Shown here piece by piece: positions 34,301-44,548 of a stretch of 64,000 nt of DNA. Origin of the DNA: Eunapius fragilis (Eukaryota; Porifera; Demospongiae; Spongillida; Spongillidae); the NCBI GenBank assembly GCA_963681505.1, contig OY811972.1, positions 2,553,163 to 2,617,162 on the forward strand. The letters run 5' to 3'. The notes beneath the pieces were generated by a model. It was not told the origin of the DNA. It searched no databases and was given only the letters and a program-made list of their open reading frames with translations. Both the position numbers and the translations under genes were made by a program. The first letter of the stretch is position 1. Each line of letters begins with the position of its first letter.

Positions 34301-36221
34301 GCCACCTTGCCCCCCAGGGAACCGGCCATCTTACCCATCAGGGGTCCCTCCTGAAGGAGCTGTCACTTCACCTCGCGTACCCGGTGGTCATGGCGACCAC
34401 TTTGCTCCTTGTGAGGGGCTGAAGCCTTACCTGTCCTCCCATTGGTCGCCAGGAGCTACACGCCATCCTTCCTACGACAGGTTCCAACCATCGCCACCTG
34501 GCTACAACGTGTCCGGTGTGTCACCGACTTGTGTTGCTGCTGCTGACCCTGTGCTCTCCGCAGGCCCACCTGTAACCAGCGCGAGTTTTCCCAGGTCTGC
34601 CGAGTTGATGACATCATCAGCCACCTGCTCGTCTTTGGTGGTCATTGCCACCAAACCCATACCCGCGTCATCGATCCTCACCAGGGCATCTCCCTCCATG
34701 CTGAATCATCCAGCACCTCCTCCTCCTCTGCCAACGGCACGCACCACCAACATTGCCTGTCAGATGTCTGGGGGTGGGGCCTCGTTTCACTCCATGGCCT
34801 CTGCCCTCCCCACGTGGGCCGAAATACCTGCAGCTGAGCCTCGTCCTCCTCCCCAGCCTGTGCCTCCTCCCCAGCCTGCACATACTCCCCAGTCTGCACC
34901 TCCTCTCCAGCCTGCACCTCCTCCCCAGCCTACGCCTCCTCCCCAGCCTGCACCTCCTCTCCAGCCTCTACCAGTCCAGTTTGCCGGAGTACCCTTCACC
35001 AATGATGGGGGCAGTGGTCCCAGGGGGGTACCCATGTCAGCGTATAGGAGTGACCTGTTGTCTGGAGCAGCAGGAGGAGGAGAAGGAGGAGGAGGAGGAG
35101 GTAAGAACAGACCCACCCATTTGGCCATGACTGGTAAGTGCGCCACCATGAGTGCTGAGCACAAGAAGGAGGTGCTCCGCTACGTGCAGGAGCTGAATGC
35201 AGGCAGGGCGGCGTCAAGGAAGACCGTTGGGGGCAGCCTCAGGTCCCCAGGCCTAAGAGAAGACCTCATCTCTCCGGTACTGTGGGAGGAAATGAAGTCT
35301 CCATTCCACAAGGAGAGCCTCAAGTCCCCAGGCCTCAAGGAGAGCCTCAAGTCCCCAGGCCACATGGAGTGCGTCAATTCCCCAGGCTGCAGGGATGACT
35401 TCATGTCCCCAGGGCACATAGTGGAGCCTCTAAAGAAATGTTCCATTCCCGCCAGAGGTTTAATTCAGAACGAGTTACATTTGAACTTTGGGTCCCCACC
35501 CGCAAACCTTCCTAACTCAGGGTCCCCATCTGGGGGGCGTTTTAACCCTCTGTCCCCATCGTCTGGGGGCCCTCTCAGCTTTGGTTCCCCATGCGTGGGC
35601 GGTCCAAGCCCTGGCGTGCGTCTCGTTGACCTCCCCAATGGATTGTGTTCCCCCTCACCTGTCCATCCCTCCGACGACACCATATCCCCCCGGTCCCACC
35701 CCAAAGCTACGGGCGAGTCAGGCAAGAGACATTGGTCACCTGTGGAGCTCCCGCCAATGGACGCCAAGCGCCCAAGGGTGGAGTGGGCGGGGTTCGGAGA
35801 GGGCCGCATCGTCTCCGCCCATCAGAGCAAGCTCGAAACCGTCACCTCTCCGTCGGCTTTTAAATGGCCCCCCGGGGGACAGGTGATGGACCTCTCCCAC
35901 CTGAGCGTCGGAGAGATGGAGCAGCTGCACAGAGAGAACGCTGCCGTGCTCAGGAGGCAGAAGTTTATCACCACGCTGATAGAGCAGCAGCTGTTGAAGG
36001 CCAAACACGGCCGGGATACGTACAGCAGGAAGCTCAAGTACCTGGTGCAGCCGGAGGGGCGAGTGTTCGAGGAACCCGGCGCCAGCTGGCTGCCGGAGTG
36101 GTTGGAGGCGGGTGGCAGTAGGAGCCCGCCGGCGGTAAACGGGGTCGCCGGGCGGAGTGGAGGACAGCTGTCGCTGAAACCCGAGGACGACTTGTACGCT
36201 GCATACGGCAAACCTAGGTGA
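24409..36221 (+). CDS. Very large proline-rich protein with divergent HMG-box-like segment (five exons)
   Basis: Proposed exons: 24409-24523, 25865-25994 (or to 26030), 30563-31113, 31597-31670, 31959-36221. All are GT-AG, phases match, and the total is about 1710 residues. Exon 1 has a poly-Gly run. Exons 3-5 assemble PLSVRAPVLYAVDKF, GGNAVGKTIIRKWRELP and TEVKAPYVIKAKENKVRR, which has the helix pattern and W/PY/KA positions of an HMG box, split by two introns. The 1.4-kb-residue last exon is Pro/Ser-rich with coding tandem repeats (8-residue ATGPVVGG, 8-residue DRPPYPPG, then PPPQPA and GSP motifs). It ends with a conserved-looking helical segment (MDLSHLSVGEMEQLHRENAA) of about 60 residues. 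Probably a nuclear DNA-binding or scaffold protein. I cannot assign a family. A more upstream in-frame ATG exists at 24319. Confidence 0.72.
24830..25325. repeat. About 32-bp minisatellite in HMG-like gene intron 1
   Basis: Copies of GGTTGTGTGTGTGCATGGGA followed by ACATGGGGACAT, with CATGTGTAAGTG variants at both edges. Confidence 0.92.
26058..26145. repeat. Short tandem repeat TAATGGGAGGAGCTTAG
   Basis: Four units of about 20 bp in intron 2 of the HMG-like gene. Confidence 0.85.
26196..26305. repeat. 22-bp tandem repeat
   Basis: Five units of GGCTGAGGTAGGTAAGGGGT plus GT in intron 2. Confidence 0.88.
26584..26698. repeat. CCCTCCCTTCCT pyrimidine tract
   Basis: Homopyrimidine/homopurine repeat of CTCCCTCCCTTC type in intron 2, followed at 26760-26815 by five copies of GTAAGGATGAT. 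Confidence 0.9.
26920..27652. repeat. 27-bp minisatellite with interspersed 30-bp variant, intron 2
   Basis: Units of TAGGTGTGGCCTAGAGGGAC plus CACCTAG; every few units a CCCAGCTAAG form replaces CACCTAG. About 26 copies. The two alternating unit types give a higher-order pattern. Confidence 0.95.
27929..28012. repeat. GT microsatellite with G runs
   Basis: GTGTGTGTG blocks interspersed with GGGGGGGG, in intron 2. Confidence 0.9.
28138..28302. repeat. CATA/CACA tetranucleotide then TAA trinucleotide repeat
   Basis: ACATACATACAT with CACACACGTACATA interruptions ends in twelve TAA units at about 28271-28302. Confidence 0.92.
28811..28987. repeat. CATA tetranucleotide repeat with central CGCA block
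   Basis: About 18 CATA units, a block of GCACGCACGCAC, then about 19 CATA units. The CGCA block probably arose from one substituted unit that then expanded. Confidence 0.93.
29256..29730. mobile_element. hAT-like MITE, CAGGGCTCCA ends
   Basis: The left end is CAGGGCTCCACTGGCT; the right end reverse-complements to CAGGGCTCCACCAGCT. The interior has repeated TGGCTAA words. The 8-bp flanks TACGTAGT and GGTGTTGT agree only partly, so the target duplication is degraded. It lies in intron 2 of the HMG-like gene. Confidence 0.6.
31330..31582. repeat. CCCTCCCTCCT homopyrimidine tract
   Basis: About 250 bases of C and T only, forming most of intron 3 of the HMG-like gene and running into its acceptor TCATCTTGCAG. 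It may serve as a very long polypyrimidine tract. Confidence 0.92.
33345..33700 (+). repeat. 24-bp coding minisatellite (ATGPVVGG)
   Basis: About fifteen units of GGAGCCACTGGCCCAGTGGT plus GGGT encode a repeating 8-residue motif. Units keep frame exactly. Confidence 0.9.
33930..34335 (+). repeat. 24-bp coding minisatellite (DRPPYPPG)
   Basis: About seventeen units of CAGGGGACCGGCCACCTTAC plus CCTC encode the 8-residue motif DRPPYPPG, with occasional NWPPYPPG and DRSPYPPG variants. Confidence 0.9.
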
Positions 36222-36895
36222 TTGGAACATACATTAGCAGCTGTGGTGTCCGCTGTGTTATGATGATGCACGATCATGTACATGTATACGTTTGTTGATT
36301 TTGCTGTACTGCTGTTTTTTATTTTATTTTAGAGTTTCTGCTTCTGCACTTGTATTCTTTCATATTCAATCTGTCCTTTAAAACGATCATGATCATCATT
36401 CATTGGAAGCAATTAACGTGATTTTCAATCGAGGTGGGAGGTGTTGTAAGGGATTAACAAACAGGGGGAAGCATCACTATCTAATATCTAAGCTATATTA
36501 TCTGCGCATGCATTGTAGAAAGGAGTCGAAAGAGTCCACTTTTGTCGAAAACGGCCTAGCCAAGCGCTCAAGAAACGAACACATGCGGACAGACAAATAG
36601 ACTATCCGCGGATTTATAATGCTGCAGGTGTGGCAGATCTTTGGAGCTCGGACGTAATGTTGACTTCCGTTATAAGGTAATTTCACACTCGTACGCCGGC
36701 CGTATATGCACGTACGTGGCAATGGGATAATTCAGTGTTATATTTAATTGTAAAACAGTACGGATGTGCATGCTTGTGGATAATGTCAAAATGGATTCAG
36801 TTAAAAGGAGCTAGCAGGATGAAGGAAGGTTCAAAAAGCTTGAAATGGAATCCATTGTAGATTATTTCAATTAAAGCTATGTTTGTATTTTAGTT
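36222..36895. other. Convergent spacer between HMG-like gene and GPCR cluster
   Basis: No gene or clear polyadenylation signal recognised. The homology between GPCR repeat units starts at about 36898. Confidence 0.4.
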
Positions 36896-38030
36896 TCACC
36901 TTATCCAAGTGTTGTACAAAACGTTAGGTCGTGATGGAAGGGATGAGGTAGCAATGCCGCCATCTTCGTAATGGTCATGAGAGGGGCTTTCATCATTCAC
37001 TACTATGTTGCTAGTGGCAACAATATCATTACGAAGCGATATCAGAAGGCTCTTGATTCTCGTTCTGAAACGCTTGCTCACAATGATCACCACGGGGCTT
37101 GTAATTTGCACGTAAAAGAAGCAAGTAAAAGCAAAGGTTACAAGTGGCACATTTAACGTTATCGTTTTGGCAATAACTATTGAAGCCATCAGTATGCCGT
37201 GTAGAGCGCCAGTAATATTTGGTACAGCAAATAAGATGAACACACATGCATGCCATTGAATTGAGTGCCTTCAATTCTGAGTTCCAATCAATTGGAACGT
37301 CTTGGTAGTTGTGCTTCAGTGAGAGGTTACTTGCATACCGGCTGTTCTTTTTCATGTTATGCAACTGTCTGAAGATGTATGCGTAGTGGACCAGACCGAA
37401 AAGCAGACTGGATGCGGTTATAAAAATGAACATAACAGCGCTCACTTCATTGTAAATAGAAAACGTTCCCTTCAGCCATCTGCTTGGTGCATAGCAAGAT
37501 ATGACATCATCTGTCTCACCCACTATCTGTCCCCCTTGGAGCAGTCCCATAACACCTGCACCTACCGCAGCCATCCACACAATTCCTACCTCTATGTAGG
37601 TTCTCTTTGTGTATGGTTTCCACTCAAAGAAGTGAAGCACAGCTCTGTATCTCTCTCGACTGATGAAAGCTGGTATGAATATGTTTGGTAATGCAGCTAG
37701 ATATGACATGACTTGGTTTAATGTGCACATGGTCTGCCCAAAGACCCATCGTTGGGTTGCAGTTGTCACCATCAGAGTTAGTAATGGAAACAGGGACAGC
37801 AGATTGTTGACTGCCATGGAGCAGAGGTAGATGTTGATGTTGTTCACCACACCCATGCCCTTGAGAAGCACACAGATCAAGAGGAGATTGGAGACCAGTC
37901 CAACCAACAGCTCTACCACAATAATAGGAGTATAGATCACTGCCAAAGATGGTAGCAAATATCTGGCCGAGTGGTTTGAACCATTGGCTTCAGGACTTTT
38001 GTCAAAGAAACTGGTTGAATTTTCCATCAT
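36896..38030 (-). pseudogene. GPCR copy 1, frameshifted rhodopsin-like receptor
   Basis: Start at the MMENSTS methionines (ATG 38030). It aligns over its whole length with the intact copy at 40104-41258, but a 4-nt insertion beside GCATGCATG (about 37245-37256, in the TM6-TM7 region) shifts the frame. The first frame stops at 37029 and the correct C-terminal frame resumes to a stop at 36896. Features kept include TM1 asparagine in GLVSNLLLICVLL, the SRERYRAV motif after TM3 and a DVISCYAPSRW loop cysteine. It has a TATATATAAG box 31-40 nt before the ATG, as in copy 2. Confidence 0.85.
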
Positions 38031-38060
38031 CGATTGTGACACAACAGGATGTGTGTGCTC

Positions 38061-38070
38061 TTATATATAG
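38061..38070 (-). promoter_or_regulatory. TATA box of GPCR copy 1
   Basis: CTATATATAAGAG on the minus strand, about 31 nt before the first ATG, implies a very short 5' leader. Confidence 0.55.
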
Positions 38071-38748
38071 TGATATAGCTGGTTATTTCACAAGTGCATT
38101 TGTGCCATTACCAGAAATGTTGTGTAAAATCACCACCTCATGTCAGCCAGCAGTCACACAGTGACCCCCCCCCCCCCCTCGAAGTTCACTTGAAAACTAT
38201 ACCTAGAAAAAATCAATGTGCATAGCCTCGGTACCTAAGGTCTGCTCAAAGTCATTGATTGTATGCAAGCTAATCTGGCCAGGGATAAGTTGAATTGCTC
38301 TGTGCACATTTACAGCCTTGTTGCACGCGTGACTATGTACTTGAAGTACTGAGTATACTGAACCCTAACCATGGCTACCTTGTGACTTTGAATGACATCA
38401 TTGAGTGCACCTGGTGGCTCATGGAGCCTGAGGATGGCTAGCTGTCCCCCTCCCAGAGCCAAGACCCTGCTCACAGGATTGTAGTGTGTGGCTGCATGAT
38501 GTGAGGTGATGAGTATGTCACACCTCTCACACACCACGCATGAAGCTTTATATCACAGCTAACAACGTCCTTCATCCACTCCCTCTGTGGTCCAAACCAC
38601 ACCCTGAAGTAGATTTAATTGAAGGTGGTAACAGATTTAAAAGCTTTCTGAATTTTACTTATGAAAATGGATAATCAGACAATCCAGGCACAAAAACCAA
38701 ATAAATACCAAATTACAATGACACAGACCACTACAACATACAATGTTG

Positions 38749-39165
38749 CTATTGGTGCTCACTAAGGAACTGAACTATCAGCGGTTCAGAGCTCTTCCAG
38801 TTGCTAAGCAACACCCTCCTGTTGCTGCTGTCCATCACATACTGCTGTGATGCTCCCAGTGCCTTCTTCAGAGATGACATTTCCACCAGTGTTGACGCAC
38901 TGTTGGATTTGAGTTCAATAAATTCCTTTCCCACAACACCCGGGCAGAAGGCTGCAAACGCATTCTTCACCAGCGCTATAACGGAGTGTACCAGGGCTGG
39001 ATATTTGAGGCTCCTCTTATCCTGGGGCGACACGTTGAGGTGTAACTTGATTGAAGTCCTTCATCTCCAGGATGACGGATATGTCGTCGTCTGTCACCCA
39101 GAAAACTCCACAGGTCCAGAATTCACACTGCGGGCACAGCGGTCCACAGTCCTTGGCATCTGCTC
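38749..39165 (-). pseudogene. Duplicated 3' tail of the ROCO gene, copy 1 (broken)
   Basis: Corresponds to the last ~138 codons of the SH2-ankyrin-ROCO gene's final exon (DAKD.GPLCPQCEFW to the stop). An extra T near 39045 breaks the frame. It also lacks everything upstream, the homology ending near 39165 at a CCATTTCCAGGGTG-like sequence. Non-functional as a ROCO protein. Confidence 0.85.
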
Positions 39166-39332
39166 GTTGAAAGCACCCTGGAAATGGGAATATGAGAAGT
39201 GGCTCAACCAAGTATAACTACCAGGGGCTATGGGGGTCTGAGGTCCCATACCTCTTGTACTTGAGCCTTTTCTGCCTTGCTCTCGGGGGAGAGGCCCTTC
39301 TCTAGCTCTCTCTGGACCTGCCTGGCTGTTTC

Positions 39333-39543
39333 CATGTCTTCTATGGACATAAAGATGAGACAACCGGTGAGGTCTAAGCTGATGGAATCCAGTCAGAAGG
39401 CTGATACCAGCTGGGCCGACATAATGTCAGATAATGAGGAAGCTGAATATGGGAAAAGAAAAGAGCTAGAGAGCTCGGGAGATGAAGAAGAGGATAACCA
39501 GACCTCCCCCTCTAGAAAGAGGAGAGAAATCGGTATAAGCTAG
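39333..39543 (+). CDS. Small acidic reading frame, duplicated; function unknown
   Basis: A plus-strand frame containing MSSMDIKMRQPVRSK, TSWADIMSDNEE and ESSGDEEEDNQTSP. The second copy at 42647-42856 differs by only three residues. Composition resembles the start of some retrotransposon ORF1 proteins, but it is short and both copies come from a recent segmental duplication, so conservation is weak evidence of coding. Confidence 0.3.
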
Positions 39544-39736
39544 GCATATGCCAAAATCAATTAGACGACTGATTCATCTCTATGTCCATGCATAGATCAG
39601 CAAACCTTCATTTCCAGAGTATTTATTACCCAAGGAAGGAGAATACCCTCACTTTGATAGTGTTATCATATCCTGAATTTGTCCTATTCTAGAAACATGC
39701 ACTACTGCACGCACGACATCACCGCCCCACAAGAGG

Positions 39737-39759
39737 TGTGTGTGTGTGTGTGTGTGTGC

Positions 39760-39798
<39 letters not shown>

Positions 39799-39815
39799 TG
39801 TGTGTGTGGGTGTGC
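39737..39815. repeat. GT microsatellite
   Basis: (GT)n with a CGTATG interruption; the duplicated counterpart is at 43052-43105. Confidence 0.92.
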
Positions 39816-40103
39816 AGATGCTGGCACATCAGTTCTAATACAGGGGGTTAAATAATAATACATGCACACACACACATGCACACGTGTGCATGCTTAACGA
39901 AATAAATAGATCTGTATAATGGAAATTAATGTACTTTTCTAACCACCACCAATGTCATTGTAAAGCAATAATCAGTTATGAAAATTAGATGTATATGGCG
40001 TGTCAAACCCTCTTCCAGGTTCGATTGCTGTACTGGAATGTTTGTTAAAATAGGTCCAGGACGAATGAAGACTCAACACACTGGAATCCATTGTTGCCCT
40101 GAC

Positions 40104-41258
40104 CTATGTCAAAGCTGTGTCCTTCATCCAAGTGTTGTATAAAACTTTAGGTCGTGATGAGTTAGCAATGCCGCCATCTTCATGGTGATGGTGGTGAAAG
40201 GGCCTTCCATTCACAACTATGTCGCTAATGGTAACATGGGAGGCCAGAGGCGTCAGCAGTGATTTCAAAAGATCCTTGATTCTCGTTCTGAAACGCTTAC
40301 TCACAATGATCACCATGGGGCTTGTAATCTGCACGTAATAGATGCAAAGAATAGTTATGTGTACAAGTGGTACAGTTGCTTTCGTAAGCGTTGTCTTATT
40401 GGCAATAACTATTGAAGCCATCGATATGCCATATAGAGCGCCAGTAATATTTGGTACAGCAGACACGGTGAACATACATGCCATTGAATTAAGTGCCTTC
40501 AATTCTGAGTTCCAATCAATTGGAACGTCTTGGTAGTTGTGCCTCAGTGAGAGGTTACTGTCATACCGGCTGTTCTTTTTCATGTTATGCAACTGTCTGA
40601 AGATGTATACGTAGTGGACCAGACCGAAAAGCAGACTGGATGCGGTTATAAAAATGTACATAACAGCGCTCACGACATAGAAAATAGAAAACGTTCCCTT
40701 CAGCCATCTGCTTGGTGCATAGCAAGATATGACATCATCTGTCTCACCCACTATCTGTTCCCCTTGGAGCAGTCCCATAACACCTGCACCTACCGCAGCC
40801 ATCCAAACAATTCCTACCTCTATGTAGGTTCTCTTTGTGTATGGTTTCCACTCAAAGAAGTGAAGCACAGCTCTGTATCTCTCTCGACTGATGAAAGCTG
40901 GTATGAATATGTTTGGTAATGAAGTTAGATATAACATGACTTGGTTTAATGTGCACATGGTCTGCCCAAAGACCCATCGTTGGGTTGCAGTTGCCACCAT
41001 CAGAGTTAGTAACAGGAACAGGGACAGCAGATTGTTGACTGCCATGGAGCAGAGGTAGATGTTGATGTTGTTCACCCCACCCATGTCCTTGAGAAGCACA
41101 CAAATCAAGAGGAGATTGGAGATCAGTCCAACCAATAGCTCTACTGCAATAACGGGAGTATAGATCACTGCCAAAGATGGTAGCAGATATCCGGCCGAGT
41201 GATTTGAACCATTGGCTTCAGGACTTGTGTCAAAGGTGCTGGTAGAATCTTCCATCAT
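40104..41258 (-). CDS. Rhodopsin-like GPCR, intact copy of the cluster
   Basis: Intronless, 384 residues from MMEDSTSTFD. N-glycosylation sites (NGSNHS) precede seven hydrophobic segments: TM1 PVIAVELLVGLISNLLLICV with the class A asparagine, TM2 containing AVNNLL (asparagine where class A usually has aspartate), a conserved-position cysteine in GQTMCTLNQ, SRERYRAV (ERY at the end of TM3), a loop cysteine in DVISCYAPSRW, and TM7 ending TSPMVIIVSKRFR in place of NPxxY. The C-tail is His-rich. This fits a divergent class A receptor of a lineage-specific expansion; the ligand is unknown. It is the only one of the three tandem copies with an uninterrupted frame. Confidence 0.9.
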   Translation of the reverse strand: MMEDSTSTFDTSPEANGSNHSAGYLLPSLAVIYTPVIAVELLVGLISNLLLICVLLKDMGGVNNINIYLCSMAVNNLLSLFLLLTLMVATATQRWVFGQTMCTLNQVMLYLTSLPNIFIPAFISRERYRAVLHFFEWKPYTKRTYIEVGIVWMAAVGAGVMGLLQGEQIVGETDDVISCYAPSRWLKGTFSIFYVVSAVMYIFITASSLLFGLVHYVYIFRQLHNMKKNSRYDSNLSLRHNYQDVPIDWNSELKALNSMACMFTVSAVPNITGALYGISMASIVIANKTTLTKATVPLVHITILCIYYVQITSPMVIIVSKRFRTRIKDLLKSLLTPLASHVTISDIVVNGRPFHHHHHEDGGIANSSRPKVLYNTWMKDTALT

Positions 41259-41289
41259 TGATTGTGACACAACAGGATGTGTGTGCTCT

Positions 41290-41300
41290 TATATATAGTG
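41290..41300 (-). promoter_or_regulatory. TATA box of the intact GPCR gene
   Basis: TATATATAAG on the minus strand about 32-40 nt before ATG 41258. It is conserved in position with copy 1 (copy 3 has TATATACAAG). Confidence 0.55.
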
Positions 41301-41931
41301 ATATAGCTGGTTATTTCACAAGTGCATTTGTGTCATTACCAGAAATGTTGTGCAAAATCAATCACCATCTCGTGTCAGCCTGTAGTCACACAGTGACCCC
41401 CCCTGAAGTTCACTTGAAAACTACACCTAGAAAAAAAAATCGATGTGCATAATCTTGGTACCTGAGGTTTACTGAGAACTTGAATATAAAAGTTCCAAGT
41501 CATTGATTGTATGCAAGCTAATCTGGCCAGGGATAAGTTAAATTGCTCTGTGCACACTTACAGCCTTGTTGCACGCCGTGACTATGTACTTGTAGTACTG
41601 AGTATACTGAACCCTAACCATGGCTCCCTTGTAACGACTTTGAAAATTAATGACATCATTGGATGTGCCTGGTGGCTCATGGAGCCTGAGGATGGCTAGT
41701 TGTCCCCCTCCCTGAGCCAAGACCCTGCTCACAGGATTGCAGTGTGTGGCTGCATGATGTGGGGTGATGTACTAGTACATCAGACCTCTCAGACACCACA
41801 CATGCAACTTTATTACCACTCGATATGCAGGGCAAATGACCTCCTACAGCCACTCCCTCTGTGGTCCAAACCACACCCTGAAGTAGATTTAATTGAAGGT
41901 GGTAACAGATTAAAAAGGCCGGTTTCTGAAT

Positions 41932-41937
41932 TTTATT
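41932..41937 (-). terminator. AATAAA polyadenylation signal inherited with ROCO tail copy 2
   Basis: AATAAA on the minus strand about 110 nt past the stop of the ROCO tail fragment. It is identical in place to the signal of the parent gene, and mutated to AAGTAA in copy 1. Confidence 0.55.
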
Positions 41938-42047
41938 TATAAAAATGGATAATCAGATAATCCAGGCACAAAAACAAATAAATATAAACCTAACCAAATT
42001 ACAATGACACAGACCATTACAACATACAATGTTGCTATTGGTGCTCA

Positions 42048-42447
42048 CTAATGGAACTGAACTATCAGCGGTTCAGAGCTCTTCCAGTTGCTAAGCAACA
42101 CCCTCCTGTTGCTGCTGTCCATCACATACTGCTGTGATGCTCCCAGTGCCTTCTTCAGAGATGACATTTCCACCAGTGTTGACGCACTGTTGGATTTGAG
42201 TTCGATAAATTCCTTTCCCACAACACCTGGGCAGAAGGCTGCAAACGCATTCTTCACCAGCGCTATAACGGAGCGTACCAGGGCTGGATACTTGAGGCTC
42301 CTCTTATCCTGGGGCGACACGTTGAGGTGTAACTGATTGAAGTCCTTCATCTCCAGGGTGACGGATATGTCGTCGTCTGTCACCCAGAAAACTCCACTGG
42401 TCCAGAATTCACACTGTGGGCACAGCGGTCCACAGTCCTTGGCATCT
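42048..42447 (-). pseudogene. Duplicated 3' tail of the ROCO gene, copy 2
   Basis: Open over its length and nearly identical to the ROCO C-terminus (NVSPQDKRSLKYPALVRSVI onward), ending VQFH plus stop. The upstream exon sequence is replaced by a stretch ending CCCGTTTCCAGGGTGC, which looks like a splice acceptor. It may be part of a chimeric transcript but has no recognised upstream exon in phase. Confidence 0.75.
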
Positions 42448-42646
42448 GCTCGTGGAAAGCACCCTGGAAACGGGAACATGAGAAGTGGCTCAACCAAGTA
42501 TAACTACCTGGGTCTATGGGGGTCTGAGGTCCCATACCTCTTGTACTTGGGCCTTTTTCTGCCTTGCTCTCCTTTATAGAGGGCTGGTGTTGGTCTGAGG
42601 GAGAGGCCCTTCTCAAGCTATCTCTGGACCTTGCCTGGCTGTTTCC

Positions 42647-42856
42647 ATGTCTTCTATGGACATAAAGATGAGACAACCAGTGAGGTCTAAGCTGATGGAA
42701 TCCAGTCAGAAGGCTGATACCAGCTGGGCCGACATAATGTCAGATAATGAGGAAGCTGAATATGGGAAAAGAAAAGAGCTAGAGAGCTCGGGAGATGAAG
42801 AGGAGGATAACCAGACCTTCCCCTTTAGAAAGAGGAGAGAAATCGGTACAAGCTAG
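42647..42856 (+). CDS. Small acidic reading frame, second copy
   Basis: Counterpart of the frame at 39333-39543 with three substitutions. The same caveats apply. Confidence 0.28.
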   Translation: MSSMDIKMRQPVRSKLMESSQKADTSWADIMSDNEEAEYGKRKELESSGDEEEDNQTFPFRKRREIGTS

Positions 42857-43052
42857 GCATATGCCAAAATCAATTAGATGACTGATTGATTCATTTCTAT
42901 GTCCATGCATAGATCAGCAAACCTTCATTTCCAGAGTATTTATTACCCAATGAGGGAGAATCCCCTCACTTTGATAGTGTTATCGTATCCTGAATGTGTC
43001 CTATTCTAGAAACATGCACTACTGCACGCACGACATCACCACTCCACAGGAG

Positions 43053-43083
<31 letters not shown>

Positions 43084-43396
43084 TGTGTGTGTGTGTGGGT
43101 GGGTGGGTGTGCAGATGCTGGCACATCAGTTCTAATACAAGGGGTTAAATAATAATACATGCACACACACATGCGCACGTGTGCATGCTTAATGAAATAA
43201 AAAGACCTGTATAATAGAATACTTTTCTAACCATAACCAATGTCACTGTAAAGCAATAATCAGTTATGATCTGAAAATTAGATGTATATGGCATGTCAAA
43301 CCCTCTTCCAGGTTCAATTGCTGTACTGGAATGTTTGTTAAAATAGGTCCAGGACGAATGAAGACTCAACTCACTGGAATCCATTGTTGCCCTGAC

Positions 43397-44548
43397 CTAT
43401 GTCAAAGCTGTGTCCTTCATCCAAGTGTTGTATAAAACTTTACGTCGTGATGAGTTAGCAATGCCGCCATCTTCATGGTGATGGTGAAAGGGCCTTCTAT
43501 TCACAACTATGTCGCCAATGGTAACATGGGAGGCCAGAGGCGTCAGCAGTGATTTCAAAAGATCCTTGATTCTCGTTCTGAAACGCTTACTCACAATGAT
43601 CACCATGGGGCTTGTAATCTGCACATAATAGATGCAAAGAATAGTTATGTGTACAAGTGGCACAGTTGCTTTCGTAAGCGTTATCTTATTGGCAATAACT
43701 ATTGAAGCCATCGATATGTTATATAGAGCGCCACTAATATTTGGTACAGTAGACACGGTGAACATACATGCCATTGAATTAAGTGCCCTCAATTCTGAGT
43801 TCCAATCAATTGGAATGTCTTGGTAGTTGTGCTTCAGTGAGAGGTTACTGTCATACCGGCTGTTCTTTTTCATGTTATGCAACTGTCTGAAGATGTATAC
43901 GTAGTGGACTATACCGAAAAGCAGACTGGATGCGGTTATAAAAATGAATATAACAGCGCTCACGACATAGTAAATAGAAAACGTTCCCTTCAGCCATCTG
44001 CTTGGTGCATAGCAAGATATGACATCATCTGTCTCACCCACTATCTGTCCCCCTTGGAGCAGTCCCATAACACCTGCACCTACTGCTATCATCCACATCA
44101 CACCTACCTCTATGTAGGTTCTCTTTGTGTATGGTTTCCACTCAAAGAAGTGAAGCACAGCTCTGTATCTCTCTCGACTGATGAAAGCTGGTAGGAATAT
44201 GTTTGGTACTGAAGTTAGATATAACATGACTTGGTTAACTGTGCACATGGTCTGCCCGAAGACCTATCGTTGGGTTGCAGTTGTCACCATCAGAGTTAGC
44301 AGCAGGAACAAGGACAGCAGATTGTTGACTGCCATGGAGCAGAGGTAGATGCTGATGTTGTTTACCACACCCATGTCCTTGAGAAGCACACAAATCAAGA
44401 GGAGATTGGAGATCAGTCCAACCAACAGCTCTACCGCAATAATGGGAGTATAGATCACTGCCAAAGATGGTAGCAGATATCCGGCCGATTGATTTGAACC
44501 ATTGGCTTCAGGACTTGTATCAAAGGAGCTGGTTGAATTTTCCATCAT
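43397..44548 (-). pseudogene. GPCR copy 3, nonsense codon at the TM2-TM3 loop
   Basis: Same frame throughout from ATG 44548 to the stop at 43397, but the tryptophan codon of TQRWVFGQ is TAG (44266-44264). All seven TM regions are otherwise conserved. Copy 3 also has a C in its TATA box. Readthrough or an assembly error cannot be excluded. Confidence 0.85.

Noticed and set aside
39230..39360. Minus-strand exon encoding EDMETARQVQRELEKG upstream of the duplicated ROCO tail
   Set aside because: It is flanked by AG and GT, but its end phase does not match the phase needed to enter the ROCO tail frame, and the second copy has a stop in this frame.
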